Shown piece after piece: positions 8,284 through 17,413 of a stretch of DNA of 64,000 nt. Position numbers and translations under genes: made by a program. The stretch comes from Prauserella endophytica. GTDB taxonomy: Bacteria; Actinomycetota; Actinomycetes; Mycobacteriales; Pseudonocardiaceae. Where the stretch lies: positions 186,001-250,000 of the forward strand of contig NZ_SWMS01000003.1 in NCBI RefSeq assembly GCF_005146945.1, in the 5' to 3' direction. The stretch's first letter is position 1, and each line of letters begins with the position of its first letter. Below the pieces are notes generated by a model that saw only the letters and a program-made list of their open reading frames with translations, made no database searches and was not told the origin of the DNA.

Positions 8284-9243
8284 CTAGTCGAGGTCTCTGC
8301 CGATCGGGCCGGCCCAGCTCGAAGCCCCCTCGGCGGGCCAGTCGGCCTGGTCGGCGGGCTCCCCTCGCGCGATGTCGTCGCTGGTGCGGTAGGCGGCGAG
8401 GTCGGCGAGCGCGGGGGCGTGCGGCGCGAGCAACTGCCGAAAGCGCTGCTCGGCGATCGGGCCCAGCGTGTCGTAGATGTCGATGAAGCACTGCCGGGCC
8501 TCGCGCCGGGGCCAGTCGTCCGGCAGCAGCTCGCCGGGCAGGTCCGGGTCGAGGTCGGGAAACGCGCGCCACTCGGTCATGAGCAGCGTGCGCCCGATGA
8601 GTGCCTCGGCAGGGCCCACGGCGCCCGCGGCGACGCGGGCGCGTAGTCCGGAATGCCGGTCGAGGAAGGTCAGGTATGACGTGCGGAGGCTATCCAGGTT
8701 CCACGCGCGCAGCGGGTGTCCGGGCTCCGGCGTGGTGGGGGCCAGCTCGGCGCGGGAGACGGTCGCGGCCTCGACCGCCAGCTCGGTGAGCACGTCGAGC
8801 GCCGCCGCGCCGGTGTCCCATGGGCAGACCCAGACGCCGTCGTAGAGCGGCGCGAACCCGAGCCAGCGCAGGCGGCTGCGCAGCGTGCGGCGATTCTCGC
8901 GCTGGTCCTCGGGGATCGAGAACATCGCGAACGTCCACCTGCCGTCCCACTCGCGCTTCTCCGCGCCGAACTCCAGCAGGCGCCTCAGGTGGTTGACGAT
9001 CAGCTCGTGGGTACGGGCGGGCACGCCGTAGGCGGTGGTGCGACCCGACCTCGACGCCACGATGAGCCCGCGGGCCGCCGCCCGCCGGATGGCGGCGCGC
9101 GCGGCGGTCTCGGTGAGCCCGAACTCGCACAGCAGCCCGGCAAGCGCCGAGGACGGCAGGTGCTCTGGGCGCCAGAACCAGTAGTCGCCGAGCAACGTGC
9201 CCAGCAGTCGCTGCGAATGCTGTGGCCCGGCGTCCGCGCTCAT
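8284..9243 (-). CDS. PaaX-family transcriptional regulator (copy 1)
   Basis: Regulator of 319 residues with the PaaX layout: an N-terminal winged helix (about 10-75; ALAGLLCEFGLTETAARAAI), a central domain (WDGRWTFAMFSIPEDQRENR, then LRSRLRWLGFAPLYDGVWVCP) and a PaaX C-terminal domain (WRAFPDLDPDLPGELLPDDW). PaaX repressors bind aryl-CoA thioesters such as phenylacetyl-CoA. It lies upstream of, and codirectional with, the transporter and P450 genes that it probably represses. A second copy, about half identical by eye, is at 22708. The effector is unknown, presumably a CoA ester. Confidence 0.93.
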   Translation of the reverse strand: MSADAGPQHSQRLLGTLLGDYWFWRPEHLPSSALAGLLCEFGLTETAARAAIRRAAARGLIVASRSGRTTAYGVPARTHELIVNHLRRLLEFGAEKREWDGRWTFAMFSIPEDQRENRRTLRSRLRWLGFAPLYDGVWVCPWDTGAAALDVLTELAVEAATVSRAELAPTTPEPGHPLRAWNLDSLRTSYLTFLDRHSGLRARVAAGAVGPAEALIGRTLLMTEWRAFPDLDPDLPGELLPDDWPRREARQCFIDIYDTLGPIAEQRFRQLLAPHAPALADLAAYRTSDDIARGEPADQADWPAEGASSWAGPIGRDLD

Positions 9244-9393
9244 GCGCCGAGTCTAGGCTGGCCGCCCCCTGCGGCCCGATAGGCAACACGATCATTGACG
9301 GTCGACACGCAAGTAGTTCATCCTGTTGCGGGCGCTCGACGACGGAGCTCCATCCGGGCTCGGCGCGGCGCCAGGAGAGAGAGGCATTGTGCC

Positions 9394-10335
9394 GTGAAGC
9401 TGTCGCTCCGCTTTCCGCTCGTCACCGCATTCGCCACGGTTCTCGTGGTCACCGCCGCGAGTGCGCTGTCCTCGCCGCCGGAGCCGCGGTCGCCGTCGGC
9501 CGCGCCGAGGGTTGCGGCGATCGACACGTTCCACGCCGTCGTGCGGGAGCCCGCTCGGCACGCGCGCGACCTCGCCGCCGAGTACACCGTGTACCGGCCC
9601 GCCGATCTCCGTGCCGTGCGGGGGAAGCTGCCGGTCGTCGTGTTCGGCAACGGTGCGTGCAGGCACACCAGCAACCACGTGCTCATCGGAACCCACGTGC
9701 TGCTGGCCGCGCACGGGTTCCTGGTGGTGTCGGTCGGCGGCTTCGGCAACCCCACCTACGACGAGAAGGGCACGCCCGTGCCCGAGGTGCTGCTGGACGG
9801 CATCACCTGGGCCGAACGGGAGAACCGGCGCGCGGACAGCGCGCTGCGGCATCGCATCGACACGAAGCGCGTCGCGGTCGCGGGCAACTCGTGCGGTGGG
9901 CTGGAGGCCCTCGTCGCGGGCGCCGATCCCCGCGTGACGTCCGTGCTCTCGCTCAACAGTGGCTTTTTCGCCGACGGCCGCTACGGCTACGGCAGGGCGG
10001 AGCTGGCGAAGCTGCACGCCCCGGTGCTGTTCCTCGACGGCGGGCCAACCGACCAGGCGCACGAGAACACCATCGCCAACTACGACCTGGTGACGGTGCC
10101 CGCGGTGCGGGCGAGCAACCCGTCGGCGGGCCACAGTGGATTCTGGTACGGCGTGCGGGACGGCGACACCGACGCGACCATCCGCGAGGAGGCCGTCACC
10201 ACACTCGTGCAGTGGCTCGACTTCACGCTCAACGGCGACCGGGCCGCGCGCGCCTACTTCCTCGGTGACGCCTGCGGGCTGTGCGGCGTGCCGGGGTGGT
10301 CGGTGTCGGCGAAGAGCTTCCGGGCGGGGGAGTAG
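9394..10335 (+). CDS. Secreted alpha/beta hydrolase
   Basis: Predicted exported hydrolase of 313 residues. The GTG at 9394 follows AGGAGAGAGAG and opens a signal peptide (basic KLSLR, hydrophobic core to residue 25). The catalytic core has oxyanion-type GNGAC and nucleophile elbow GNSCGG with Ser166. A C-terminal SAGHSGFWYG supplies the probable catalytic His. It resembles the dienelactone-hydrolase/PAF-acetylhydrolase branch; the substrate is unknown. It is the first of three secreted hydrolases spaced 3 and -4 bases apart, hence one operon. A longer frame upstream to 9295 lacks a leader and is not preferred. Confidence 0.85.
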   Translation: MKLSLRFPLVTAFATVLVVTAASALSSPPEPRSPSAAPRVAAIDTFHAVVREPARHARDLAAEYTVYRPADLRAVRGKLPVVVFGNGACRHTSNHVLIGTHVLLAAHGFLVVSVGGFGNPTYDEKGTPVPEVLLDGITWAERENRRADSALRHRIDTKRVAVAGNSCGGLEALVAGADPRVTSVLSLNSGFFADGRYGYGRAELAKLHAPVLFLDGGPTDQAHENTIANYDLVTVPAVRASNPSAGHSGFWYGVRDGDTDATIREEAVTTLVQWLDFTLNGDRAARAYFLGDACGLCGVPGWSVSAKSFRAGE

Positions 10336-10338
10336 CCC

Positions 10339-11721
10339 ATGCGCGCAACGGTGCTCCGCCGCCTGGCGGCCGTGTTCGCCCTCCTGCTCGCCGCGGCGGG
10401 TCTGCCCTCGGTCGCGGCCGCCGAACCCGCTCACATGTGCCTCTCGGGCACATCCGTGCGGCACCAGTGCGCCGAGGGCGCCCTCGCCGACGGCACGCCC
10501 TACCGGTTCGTGCGGCCCGCCCAGTGGAACGGCATCGTGCTGGTGGACCTCGACTTCGCGAGCAGGGCGCCCGACGACGCCCTCGCGCGGCGCCTCGTCG
10601 AACTGGGCTACGCGGTCGGCGGCACCAGCCGCACCGTCACCGGCTGGGACATCGCCGCCGCGATCGACAACCAGGCCGCCGCGCTGGACCGGTTCGAGGC
10701 GGCGTTCGGCGACGCGCGCTGGGCGATCGCCTCGGGACGGTCCATGGGCGGCATGGTGTCGGCCGGTGTCGCCCAGGTGCACCCGGACCGCTTCGCCGCC
10801 GCGGTGCCGTTCTGCGGTGGTCTCGGCGGAGCCGTCGGGCAGTGGAACCAGAAGCTCGACACCGTGTTCACGCTCAAGACACTCCTGTTCAGTGACACCT
10901 CGCTCCCGGTGACCGGCATCGCCGCCGACGTCGCCGGTGCGCAGCGGGCGTGGCTCGCGGCGGTGGGAGCCGCGCAGCGAACACCCGGGGGCAGGGCCCG
11001 CATCGCGCTCGCGGCCGCCATCGGCCAGCTGCCCGCGTGGGGCCTCACCGCCGAGGGCGAGCCGACGCCGCAACCGGACGCGCGCGACCCGGAGGCCCTC
11101 CAGGAGGGCATGTACCTCGCGCTGTCCGGTGGCGCGTTGCCGTACCTGGGCCAGGCGATGAGCAGCAGGCGCGCCATCGAGCAGCTCACGGGCGGCAACC
11201 CGTCCTGGAACACCGGGGTGGACTACGCCCGCCAGCTCGCGCTCGCCGAGCCTGCGCACCGGCGCGCCGTCCGCGAGCTCTACGCGCGCGCCGGACTGGA
11301 CCTGGCCGCCGACCTGCGCGTGCTCGCCGGCGCTCCCCGGATCCGGCCCGACCGCCATGCGGTGTCCACTTTGGAGCAAGGCATCGTCTTCGACGGCGAC
11401 CTGCGGATCCCGGTGCTGACCGTCAACCCGGTCGGCGACCAGATCTCGACGGTGGCGCAGCAACAGTCCTACGGCGCCGTGGTGCGTGAGGAGGGCAACG
11501 CCGCGCTGCTGCGGCAGACCTATCTGGGCACGGCCGGGCACTGCACGTTCACCACGGCCGAGCAGGAGGCCGCGATCGTCGCCATGACCCACCGGCTGCG
11601 CACGGGCCACTGGGGCCCGACGAACGCCGAGGCGATGAACCGGCTCGCCGGGTCGGACCGCTATCTCGGGTACCGGCCTCCGGTCTTCAACCGTCCCTAC
11701 TACGGCGAGGAGAACAGGTGA
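10339..11721 (+). CDS. Secreted alpha/beta hydrolase, large
   Basis: Exported hydrolase of 460 residues. A clear signal peptide ends near VAAAEPA (residue 29). The nucleophile elbow is GRSMGG (Ser135), a probable acid sits in NPVGDQ and the catalytic His in TAGHCTF. Two N-terminal cysteines (Cys34, Cys44) could form a disulfide outside the cell. Comparable actinobacterial proteins are annotated as secreted peptidases or esterases without defined substrate. It starts three bases after the previous stop and overlaps the next gene by GTGA. Confidence 0.85.
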   Translation: MRATVLRRLAAVFALLLAAAGLPSVAAAEPAHMCLSGTSVRHQCAEGALADGTPYRFVRPAQWNGIVLVDLDFASRAPDDALARRLVELGYAVGGTSRTVTGWDIAAAIDNQAAALDRFEAAFGDARWAIASGRSMGGMVSAGVAQVHPDRFAAAVPFCGGLGGAVGQWNQKLDTVFTLKTLLFSDTSLPVTGIAADVAGAQRAWLAAVGAAQRTPGGRARIALAAAIGQLPAWGLTAEGEPTPQPDARDPEALQEGMYLALSGGALPYLGQAMSSRRAIEQLTGGNPSWNTGVDYARQLALAEPAHRRAVRELYARAGLDLAADLRVLAGAPRIRPDRHAVSTLEQGIVFDGDLRIPVLTVNPVGDQISTVAQQQSYGAVVREEGNAALLRQTYLGTAGHCTFTTAEQEAAIVAMTHRLRTGHWGPTNAEAMNRLAGSDRYLGYRPPVFNRPYYGEENR

Positions 11722-13484
11722 GAGCGTTCTGGCAAGCCACGCTCGCGACGTTGTTGCTGGTCGGCACGGCGGCGCCGGCCGCCGTGGCGGAGCCGGAGCC
11801 GCGGGTGTCGCGGCCCGGTGAGTACTCGGGCTACGCGGAGGTGCTCTACGACGAATGGGTGCGCACGTCGCAATACGTGCCGATGCGCGACGGCACGCGG
11901 CTGGCCGTCGACCTCCACCGGCCCGCCGTCGACGGACGTGCGGTGGACACACCGCACCCGGTGGTGTGGGAGCACCAGCTGAGCCGTGCCTCGCGGGCCG
12001 AGGACGGCTCGGTGAGCCTGCGCGGGGTGACCAGCGGCATGGCGGAGCTGACCCGGTACGGCTACGTCGTGGCGTACGTCGACCGCCGGGGCAACGGCGC
12101 GTCCTTCGGCACGATGACCGGCTACCACTCTCGCACCGAGGCGGCCGACGCATACGACGTGATGGAGTGGCTGGCGACGCAGCCCTGGAGCGACGGGCAG
12201 CTCGGCGTGTTCGGCTGCTCCAACACCGGAGAGGCCGCGATGCACGCCGCGACGGCCGGATCTCCGCACCTGAAGGCCGTCTTCGCGGGCAACTACTCCT
12301 TCCACAAGTACGACGGCTTCGAGCGCGGCGGCATCCGCGCCAACTGGGGCGTCGGTCCGAACCGGACACTCGAGGAGGACCTGCGCAACCTCCCGGTCGA
12401 CGCCGACCCGGACGGCGAGCTGCTGTACCAGGCCGCGTTGCAGCACCGGGACAACACCGTGCTGCGTGACATGTGGCGGCAGGCCCCGTTCCGCGACAGC
12501 TACGTGGACTCGGTCGGCGCGCGGCCGTGGCTCGACTACAGCGTCGCCACCCACGCACAGGAGATCGAACGCTCCGGCGTGCCGATCTACAGCTACGACG
12601 GCTGGGACGACGACTTCCGCAAGGAGATCCTCGTGAGCGCGGCGTCGCTGTCGAACCCGCACAAGGTGCTCATCGGTCCGTGGCCGCACTGTGGCCACGA
12701 CGGGTTCGACCTGGTGGCGGAGCGGCACCGGTTCTTCGACTACTGGCTCAAGGGCATCGACAACGGGATCATGGCGGAGCCGCCGGTGCACTACTACACC
12801 GTTTCCGGTGAGTCGGGCCGGTGGCGCTCCGCGGAGTCGTGGCCGCCGAAGCAGCGCGCGGTGCGGTACTACCTCGCGGACGGTCCGACCGGCACGGTCG
12901 GGTCGGTGAACGACGGCGGCCTCACCACGCGGCCTCCCCGAGGCGGCACCGACGAATACCGCGTCGACTACTCGGTGAGCTGTCCGGAGCCGGTCGGGCT
13001 GAACCAGACCTGCCCGCAGGACGAGAAGGGCCTCACCTACACGAGCGCACCGCTGGCGGGCGACATCGAGCTGACCGGCCACCCGGTGGTGTCGTTGCGG
13101 CTTTCGTCGACCGCGGCGGACGGCAACGTGTTCGCCTATCTCGAGTCCGTCGCCCCTGACGGCAGCGTGCGCATCCTCACCGACGGCAGGCTCCGGCTGT
13201 CCCTGCGGGAGACCGCGAAGGCGCCCTACGACGTGCTGGGCACGCCGTGGCACCGCGCGTTCGAGCGCGACGCCGAGCCGATGCGGCCGGGCAGGGCGGA
13301 ACGGGTGTCCTTCGACCTGCTGCCGGTGTCCACGGTGGTCCCGGCGGGACACCGCCTGCGGGTGACCGTCACCGGCGCCGACGTGCGCGAGAGCAACCGC
13401 CGGGAACAGAGCCCCGCGCCCGTCTACACCGTGCACCGGCGGCCGGGCGCATTCTCGTCGATCACCCTCCCGATCGCGCGCTGA
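11718..13484 (+). CDS. Secreted CocE/NonD-type hydrolase (X-Pro dipeptidyl-peptidase S15 family)
   Basis: Exported hydrolase of 588 residues with signal peptide to about residue 24. An S15/CocE core follows: VPMRDGTRLAVDLHRP, VDRRGNGAS, nucleophile elbow GCSNTGE (Ser168), where the family usually has GxSYxG, acid region SYDGWDDDF and His in PHCGHDG. A C-terminal jelly-roll domain follows from about 370 (VSLRLSSTAADGNVFAYL). The family cleaves X-Pro peptides, cocaine-like esters or acylated antibiotics; the substrate here cannot be assigned. It is the last gene of the hydrolase operon and ends 8 bases before a strong hairpin. Confidence 0.9.
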   Translation: MRAFWQATLATLLLVGTAAPAAVAEPEPRVSRPGEYSGYAEVLYDEWVRTSQYVPMRDGTRLAVDLHRPAVDGRAVDTPHPVVWEHQLSRASRAEDGSVSLRGVTSGMAELTRYGYVVAYVDRRGNGASFGTMTGYHSRTEAADAYDVMEWLATQPWSDGQLGVFGCSNTGEAAMHAATAGSPHLKAVFAGNYSFHKYDGFERGGIRANWGVGPNRTLEEDLRNLPVDADPDGELLYQAALQHRDNTVLRDMWRQAPFRDSYVDSVGARPWLDYSVATHAQEIERSGVPIYSYDGWDDDFRKEILVSAASLSNPHKVLIGPWPHCGHDGFDLVAERHRFFDYWLKGIDNGIMAEPPVHYYTVSGESGRWRSAESWPPKQRAVRYYLADGPTGTVGSVNDGGLTTRPPRGGTDEYRVDYSVSCPEPVGLNQTCPQDEKGLTYTSAPLAGDIELTGHPVVSLRLSSTAADGNVFAYLESVAPDGSVRILTDGRLRLSLRETAKAPYDVLGTPWHRAFERDAEPMRPGRAERVSFDLLPVSTVVPAGHRLRVTVTGADVRESNRREQSPAPVYTVHRRPGAFSSITLPIAR

Positions 13485-13491
13485 CAACCGT

Positions 13492-13542
13492 CCCCCAAGG
13501 CCACCTTTGTCGCGTTCAACGCAACAAAGGTGGCCTTGGGGG
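13492..13542. terminator. Long perfect hairpin between convergent genes
   Basis: Arms CCCCCAAGGCCACCTTTGT (13492-13510) and ACAAAGGTGGCCTTGGGGG (13524-13542) pair perfectly over 19 bases with a 13-base loop. It sits between the hydrolase operon and the convergent exporter gene, so it can terminate both strands. The core AAGGCCACC/GGTGGCCTT recurs in two other inverted repeats in this window (24706-24813 and 52868-52913). Confidence 0.8.
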
Positions 13543-13561
13543 CTGACTTACGTGACCCCTC

Positions 13562-15052
13562 TCAGCGCGTGCCGAGCGGGGTCTCCCTGAGAAGGAGTAC
13601 CGCGGCGAGGGCCGCCACCGCGATAGGGATCGCGAGCAGGAACACCGAGCCGAGGCCGCTCGTGTACGAGAGGCGGACCGCCTCGGCTAGGGCGGGCGGC
13701 AGCTCGGCGATCCGCTCGGGGGTGCCGAGCAGGCTCCGCACCTCGTCGCCGGCGAGCCCGGAGCCCGCTCGCGCGGAGGGCAGGTCGGTGTGCAGCCGGG
13801 TGGTGATCACAGCGCCGAACGCGGCGACACCGACCGCGCCGCCGAGGGTGCGGGTGAACGTCGCGGCCGAGCTGGCCACGCCGAGGTCGCCCGGTCCCAC
13901 CGCGTTCTGCGCGATCAGCACGAGCACCTGCTGCGTCATGCCGGTGCCGGCGCCCAGCACCGCCATGCCGGCCGCGAGCCACCACGGCGCGGTGTCGGGC
14001 GCGAGCGGGGCCAGCATGACCATCCCAGTGGTGAGCAGCGCGCAGCCCGCGACGGGGAAAGCCTTCCACCGGCCGGTCCTGGCGATGAGATAGCCGGACA
14101 GGGTCGAGGCGACGATCATCGTGCCGACCTGCGGCAGCATCAGCAGGCCGGCGGTCGTGGCGTCGTGCCCCCGCACCACCTGCAGGTACTGCGGCAGGTA
14201 GATGATTCCGCCGAACATCACCGCGCCGAGCAGGAAGCCGGTGGCGCAGGCCACCGTGAAGGTGCGGGTGCGAAAGAGCCTCGGCGGCAGGATCGGGTCG
14301 GGCGCGCGCCGCTCGTGCAGCACCGCGAGCACGGTGAGCACCACGATGCCGAGTCCGAACGCGACGGTCGGCCACGACGGCCACGGCCACGCGCGCCCGC
14401 CCGCGGACAGCAGCACGACGAGCCCGGTGGCCGCCGCGGCGAACAGCGCGCCGCCGAGCACGTCCACCGTCCCGCGGTGCTCCGCGGGCCTGCGGTGCGG
14501 GGCGAGGCGGACCAGCAGGGCGGCGAGCAGGGCCACGGGCACCACGCCGAGGAAGCACCAGCGCCAGCCGAGCCCGGGCAGGCCGACCAGCAGCCCGCCG
14601 ATCAGTGGACCCGCCACCGACGCGACGCCGAACGACACCCCGAACCACCCGGTGTAGCGGCCCCGTTCCCGCGCGGGAACCAGGCCGGCGATCAGGGTGT
14701 TGGTGAGCGCGAGCATCCCGCCCGCCGCCGCGCCCTGGACCGCGCGGCCCGCGATGAGCGTGCCCATGTCCGGGGCGCAGCCCGCGAGCACCGACCCGGC
14801 CACGAACACGCCGAGCGCGGCCAACAGCAGGGGCCTCGGGCCGTTCCGGTCGGCCGCCTTGCCCCACAACGGGGTCGAGACCGTCATCGTGAGCAACGCC
14901 GCGCTCGCCACCCACGGCACCTGGTCCTGGCCGCCGAGCTCGCCCGCGATGGTCGGCAGCGCGATCCCGACGATGGTGTTGGTGAGCGAACCGACGAACA
15001 ACGCCACGAGCGCGCCGGACAGCACCGCCGGCATCGAGGGCGGTTCAGCCAC
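13562..15052 (-). CDS. DHA2-family (EmrB/QacA-like) drug or metabolite exporter
   Basis: Proton antiporter of 496 residues with about fourteen hydrophobic helices. Motifs are TIVGIALPTIAGEL in helix 1, GKAADRNGPRPLL (the MFS loop 2-3 motif) and the antiporter signature-like GWFGVSFGVASVAGPLIGG. The GTG at 15052 overlaps the previous stop by eight bases and has GGGTG upstream; an ATG at 15034 would remove six residues. It is the last gene of the eight-gene minus-strand operon and may export a pathway product or a toxic acid. The substrate is unknown. Confidence 0.9.
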   Translation of the reverse strand: MAEPPSMPAVLSGALVALFVGSLTNTIVGIALPTIAGELGGQDQVPWVASAALLTMTVSTPLWGKAADRNGPRPLLLAALGVFVAGSVLAGCAPDMGTLIAGRAVQGAAAGGMLALTNTLIAGLVPARERGRYTGWFGVSFGVASVAGPLIGGLLVGLPGLGWRWCFLGVVPVALLAALLVRLAPHRRPAEHRGTVDVLGGALFAAAATGLVVLLSAGGRAWPWPSWPTVAFGLGIVVLTVLAVLHERRAPDPILPPRLFRTRTFTVACATGFLLGAVMFGGIIYLPQYLQVVRGHDATTAGLLMLPQVGTMIVASTLSGYLIARTGRWKAFPVAGCALLTTGMVMLAPLAPDTAPWWLAAGMAVLGAGTGMTQQVLVLIAQNAVGPGDLGVASSAATFTRTLGGAVGVAAFGAVITTRLHTDLPSARAGSGLAGDEVRSLLGTPERIAELPPALAEAVRLSYTSGLGSVFLLAIPIAVAALAAVLLLRETPLGTR

Positions 15053-16295
15053 GCGCGAGCACCCGGTGGTCGAGCCACTCACCGACCGTGTGCGTGATCG
15101 ACGCCGCGTCGGCGCCCCTGGCGTCCACGTTGTCCGCGCGCAGCTCCAGCACCGGGATCCCGGCCGCTTCGAGCGCACGCGTGGTGAAGTACCCGCCGCG
15201 CGCGTCCTCGGACACGAGATGCACGACGCCGTCGACGCCGTGGTGGCGCGCCTCCTTCACGTACCACTCCGCCGACCACGGCGGCGTGTACAGCTGGTCG
15301 GAGAACGCGGCGAACCGCGCGGCGAGCGCGCGCAGCGGATCGTCGCCGTACCGCAGGTAGCCGTCCGCGGCGATCGCGAGGTACATCGACCACACGAACA
15401 CGGCACCGTGGGACTCCTGGAACCGCCGGTAGAAGTCGAGGTCGAACCACAGACCCCGGCCGATCCACATGAGCCGGGCCCGCTCTTCGGGGCACACGGC
15501 GGCGCCGGTCCGGACGCGCTCCGCGACCTCGTCGTGGAACGCCTTCGCCGCGTCGCGCGCCCAGGTGGTGCCGCGATGCCACTGCGGGATCATCACGCTC
15601 GGAATGCTGTCCGTGACCGCCAGCGGGCACGGCCGCGCCCGAGCGATGAGGTCACGCGTTCGCCGGTTCCACTCCTGCTGCTCGTTGACCAGCGCCATGA
15701 CCTCGCGAAAACGCGTCTCGGAGAACACCAGGCCCGTGGTCTGCTCCAGGAACCGGATCAGCCCTTCCAGCTCGCCGGTCAGCAGGTCGAGCCGGTCGCC
15801 GCCGACGGCCTCCTCCCAGCGTCTCGGCATCAGCTCCCACCACCGCACCGGGACGTCGTTCTCCGCCGCGCTCTCGAGCGGGTAGAACGTGATCCCCGGC
15901 TGCTCGCCCCAGACGTCGAAGATCTTGCGCGAGGCGTCGCCGGTGGTCTCCGCGAGCACGATCGACGGCCGGGGGAGCCCACCCCACGGCGCCGAGGCGG
16001 GGTCCTGGTCGAACAGCGACCCTAGGGAGACGGAGCTGTACTGCTCGACGTAGTCCGGGTAACCGCGCTCGCGCAGGTGCTCCAGATAGTCCTGGGTCCG
16101 CCGTTTCGCGGTGACGATCGAGGCCCACCACTGGTTCACGACATAGGGGATCCCCATCGCGCGGAAGATCTCCTGCGGCGCGTCGGCGTTCACGAGCGCG
16201 AGCGGAGCACCCTCGGCGGCGCTCGCCCGCAGATCGGCGAACCAGCCGCGCTGGTAGGCGGTGGCCGCTGTCGCCGAGGCCAGCCGCGCGCTCAT
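15045..16295 (-). CDS. 2-hydroxyacyl-CoA dehydratase family protein, subunit B-like, lacking cluster cysteines
   Basis: Protein of 416 residues in the family of 2-hydroxyglutaryl-CoA dehydratase and benzoyl-CoA reductase subunits, recognisable from its ends and spacing (PQEIFRAMGIPYVVNQ; GYPDYVEQYSSVSLG near 79-92; GIPVLELRADNVDARG near 379-394). Classical members place [4Fe-4S]-binding cysteines in the second segment, in the segment near residue 120 and before the last one. Here those places read EQYSS, TTGDAS and SEDARGG. Only Cys223 and Cys268 exist in the protein. It overlaps the partner subunit by ATGA and the exporter by eight bases. The dehydratase role is inferred; a classical cluster looks impossible in this subunit. 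Confidence 0.78.
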   Translation of the reverse strand: MSARLASATAATAYQRGWFADLRASAAEGAPLALVNADAPQEIFRAMGIPYVVNQWWASIVTAKRRTQDYLEHLRERGYPDYVEQYSSVSLGSLFDQDPASAPWGGLPRPSIVLAETTGDASRKIFDVWGEQPGITFYPLESAAENDVPVRWWELMPRRWEEAVGGDRLDLLTGELEGLIRFLEQTTGLVFSETRFREVMALVNEQQEWNRRTRDLIARARPCPLAVTDSIPSVMIPQWHRGTTWARDAAKAFHDEVAERVRTGAAVCPEERARLMWIGRGLWFDLDFYRRFQESHGAVFVWSMYLAIAADGYLRYGDDPLRALAARFAAFSDQLYTPPWSAEWYVKEARHHGVDGVVHLVSEDARGGYFTTRALEAAGIPVLELRADNVDARGADAASITHTVGEWLDHRVLARG

Positions 16296-17380
16296 CGGAC
16301 GGCCCCCACTGGTCCGCGCAGGCCGGCGACCGCCGCGAGCGCCTCCTCGGTCAACCCGCCGTAGGGCTGGCGGACCAGCTGCACCGACGGCAGCCCGCAC
16401 AAGGCCCGCTGCGCGGGGAAGTCCCACGGCGGCGCGTCGTCGTGCACGCGAGCGTAGGAGATCAGCGCCTCAGCCCCTCGGGTGCGGGCGGCCTCAGCGG
16501 TGTGCTCGGCACGCTGCCGGATCGACGCGCGCGGCGCCGAGGGCCCGTTGTGCTGGTACCGCTCGGCGAGCGCGAGCATCGTCGGCGCCTCCACGTCGCG
16601 GCGGGAGAGCAGGTCACCCCAGTCGTGGTCCTCGCCGACGATCACGAGCCCCGCCTCCTCCAGCGCCGCGTACACGCCGGGCTCGTCGTGGCCGCTGCCG
16701 GTGAGGAAAACGCGCAGACCGTCCACCTCGGACAGTTTCCCGGCGAGCAGTTGCTCGACCAGCGCGCACGCGTCCCGCACGAGCAGCCGCGTCGTGGCGG
16801 CCACCACGGACAACGCGTCTGTCCCGGTGAGCGGTGCGGGCCTGCGCCCGCGGAGGGCGCCGATCCGGCGGAGCAGCCCGCGCAGCCGGTTGTGCTCCTC
16901 GATCGCCTCGGCGAGGTCGTCGCCGGTGATCGGCCGGCCGGCCCATGTCTCCAGCGTCGCCCGCAGCTCGGTCAGCTTCGCGTGCACGTAGCGGGTGGTG
17001 GTGCGGTGCGGCAGATGCAGCACGTCCACGAGCTGCACGGGCGGCAGCGGCGCCGCCGGGTCGATCCGCTGCAGTTCCCTGACCGCGTAGAACAGTCGCG
17101 ACGACGCCTCGCAGTCGCGGCCGACCACCAGGCCGTCGAGGCAGCCGTAGGCGCCGTCGAGCAGGCGGGTGAGCACCGAGCGCGCGACCGGGTCGAGCCC
17201 CGTGCCGAGGTAGCGGTCACCCACCGTGCTCGGCTCGCCCGGCGAGCCGGTCAGCCGCACCGGGTGCGCCCCGGCGGCCGTCAGCAGCTCGACGGGCACG
17301 TCGGCGCCGACGTAGCCGATCACGGGGCGGCTCCCGTCGGGTCCGGTGGGCGTGGCGAGCCGCGCGAGGGCAGCGGACAT
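16292..17380 (-). CDS. 2-hydroxyacyl-CoA dehydratase family protein, subunit A-like
   Basis: Protein of 362 residues and partner of the following subunit. The N-terminal PVIGYVGADVPVELLTAAGA is the standard opening of this family. DGLVVGRDCEASSR (82-95) keeps one typical Cys (Cys90), whereas the earlier Cys position near residue 63 reads GLDPVARS. Other cysteines are Cys80 and two near the C-terminus. The ribosome site AAAGGAG precedes the ATG. In FldB/HadB-type enzymes this pair dehydrates 2-hydroxyacyl-CoA after one-electron activation by an ATPase; no such activator gene is in the window. The upstream CoA transferase would supply the CoA ester. Confidence 0.78.
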   Translation of the reverse strand: MSAALARLATPTGPDGSRPVIGYVGADVPVELLTAAGAHPVRLTGSPGEPSTVGDRYLGTGLDPVARSVLTRLLDGAYGCLDGLVVGRDCEASSRLFYAVRELQRIDPAAPLPPVQLVDVLHLPHRTTTRYVHAKLTELRATLETWAGRPITGDDLAEAIEEHNRLRGLLRRIGALRGRRPAPLTGTDALSVVAATTRLLVRDACALVEQLLAGKLSEVDGLRVFLTGSGHDEPGVYAALEEAGLVIVGEDHDWGDLLSRRDVEAPTMLALAERYQHNGPSAPRASIRQRAEHTAEAARTRGAEALISYARVHDDAPPWDFPAQRALCGLPSVQLVRQPYGGLTEEALAAVAGLRGPVGAVR

Positions 17381-17413
17381 GGTGCTCCTTTCCAGAAGGT
17401 GTGCGCGGCGGTG

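Noticed and set aside
9292-12558. A minus-strand open frame of 1088 codons antisense to two hydrolase genes
   Set aside because: Its translation is Arg/Pro/Ala-rich and low in hydrophobic core, with no motif. The opposite strand encodes signal peptides and catalytic motifs. It is a GC-bias shadow frame.
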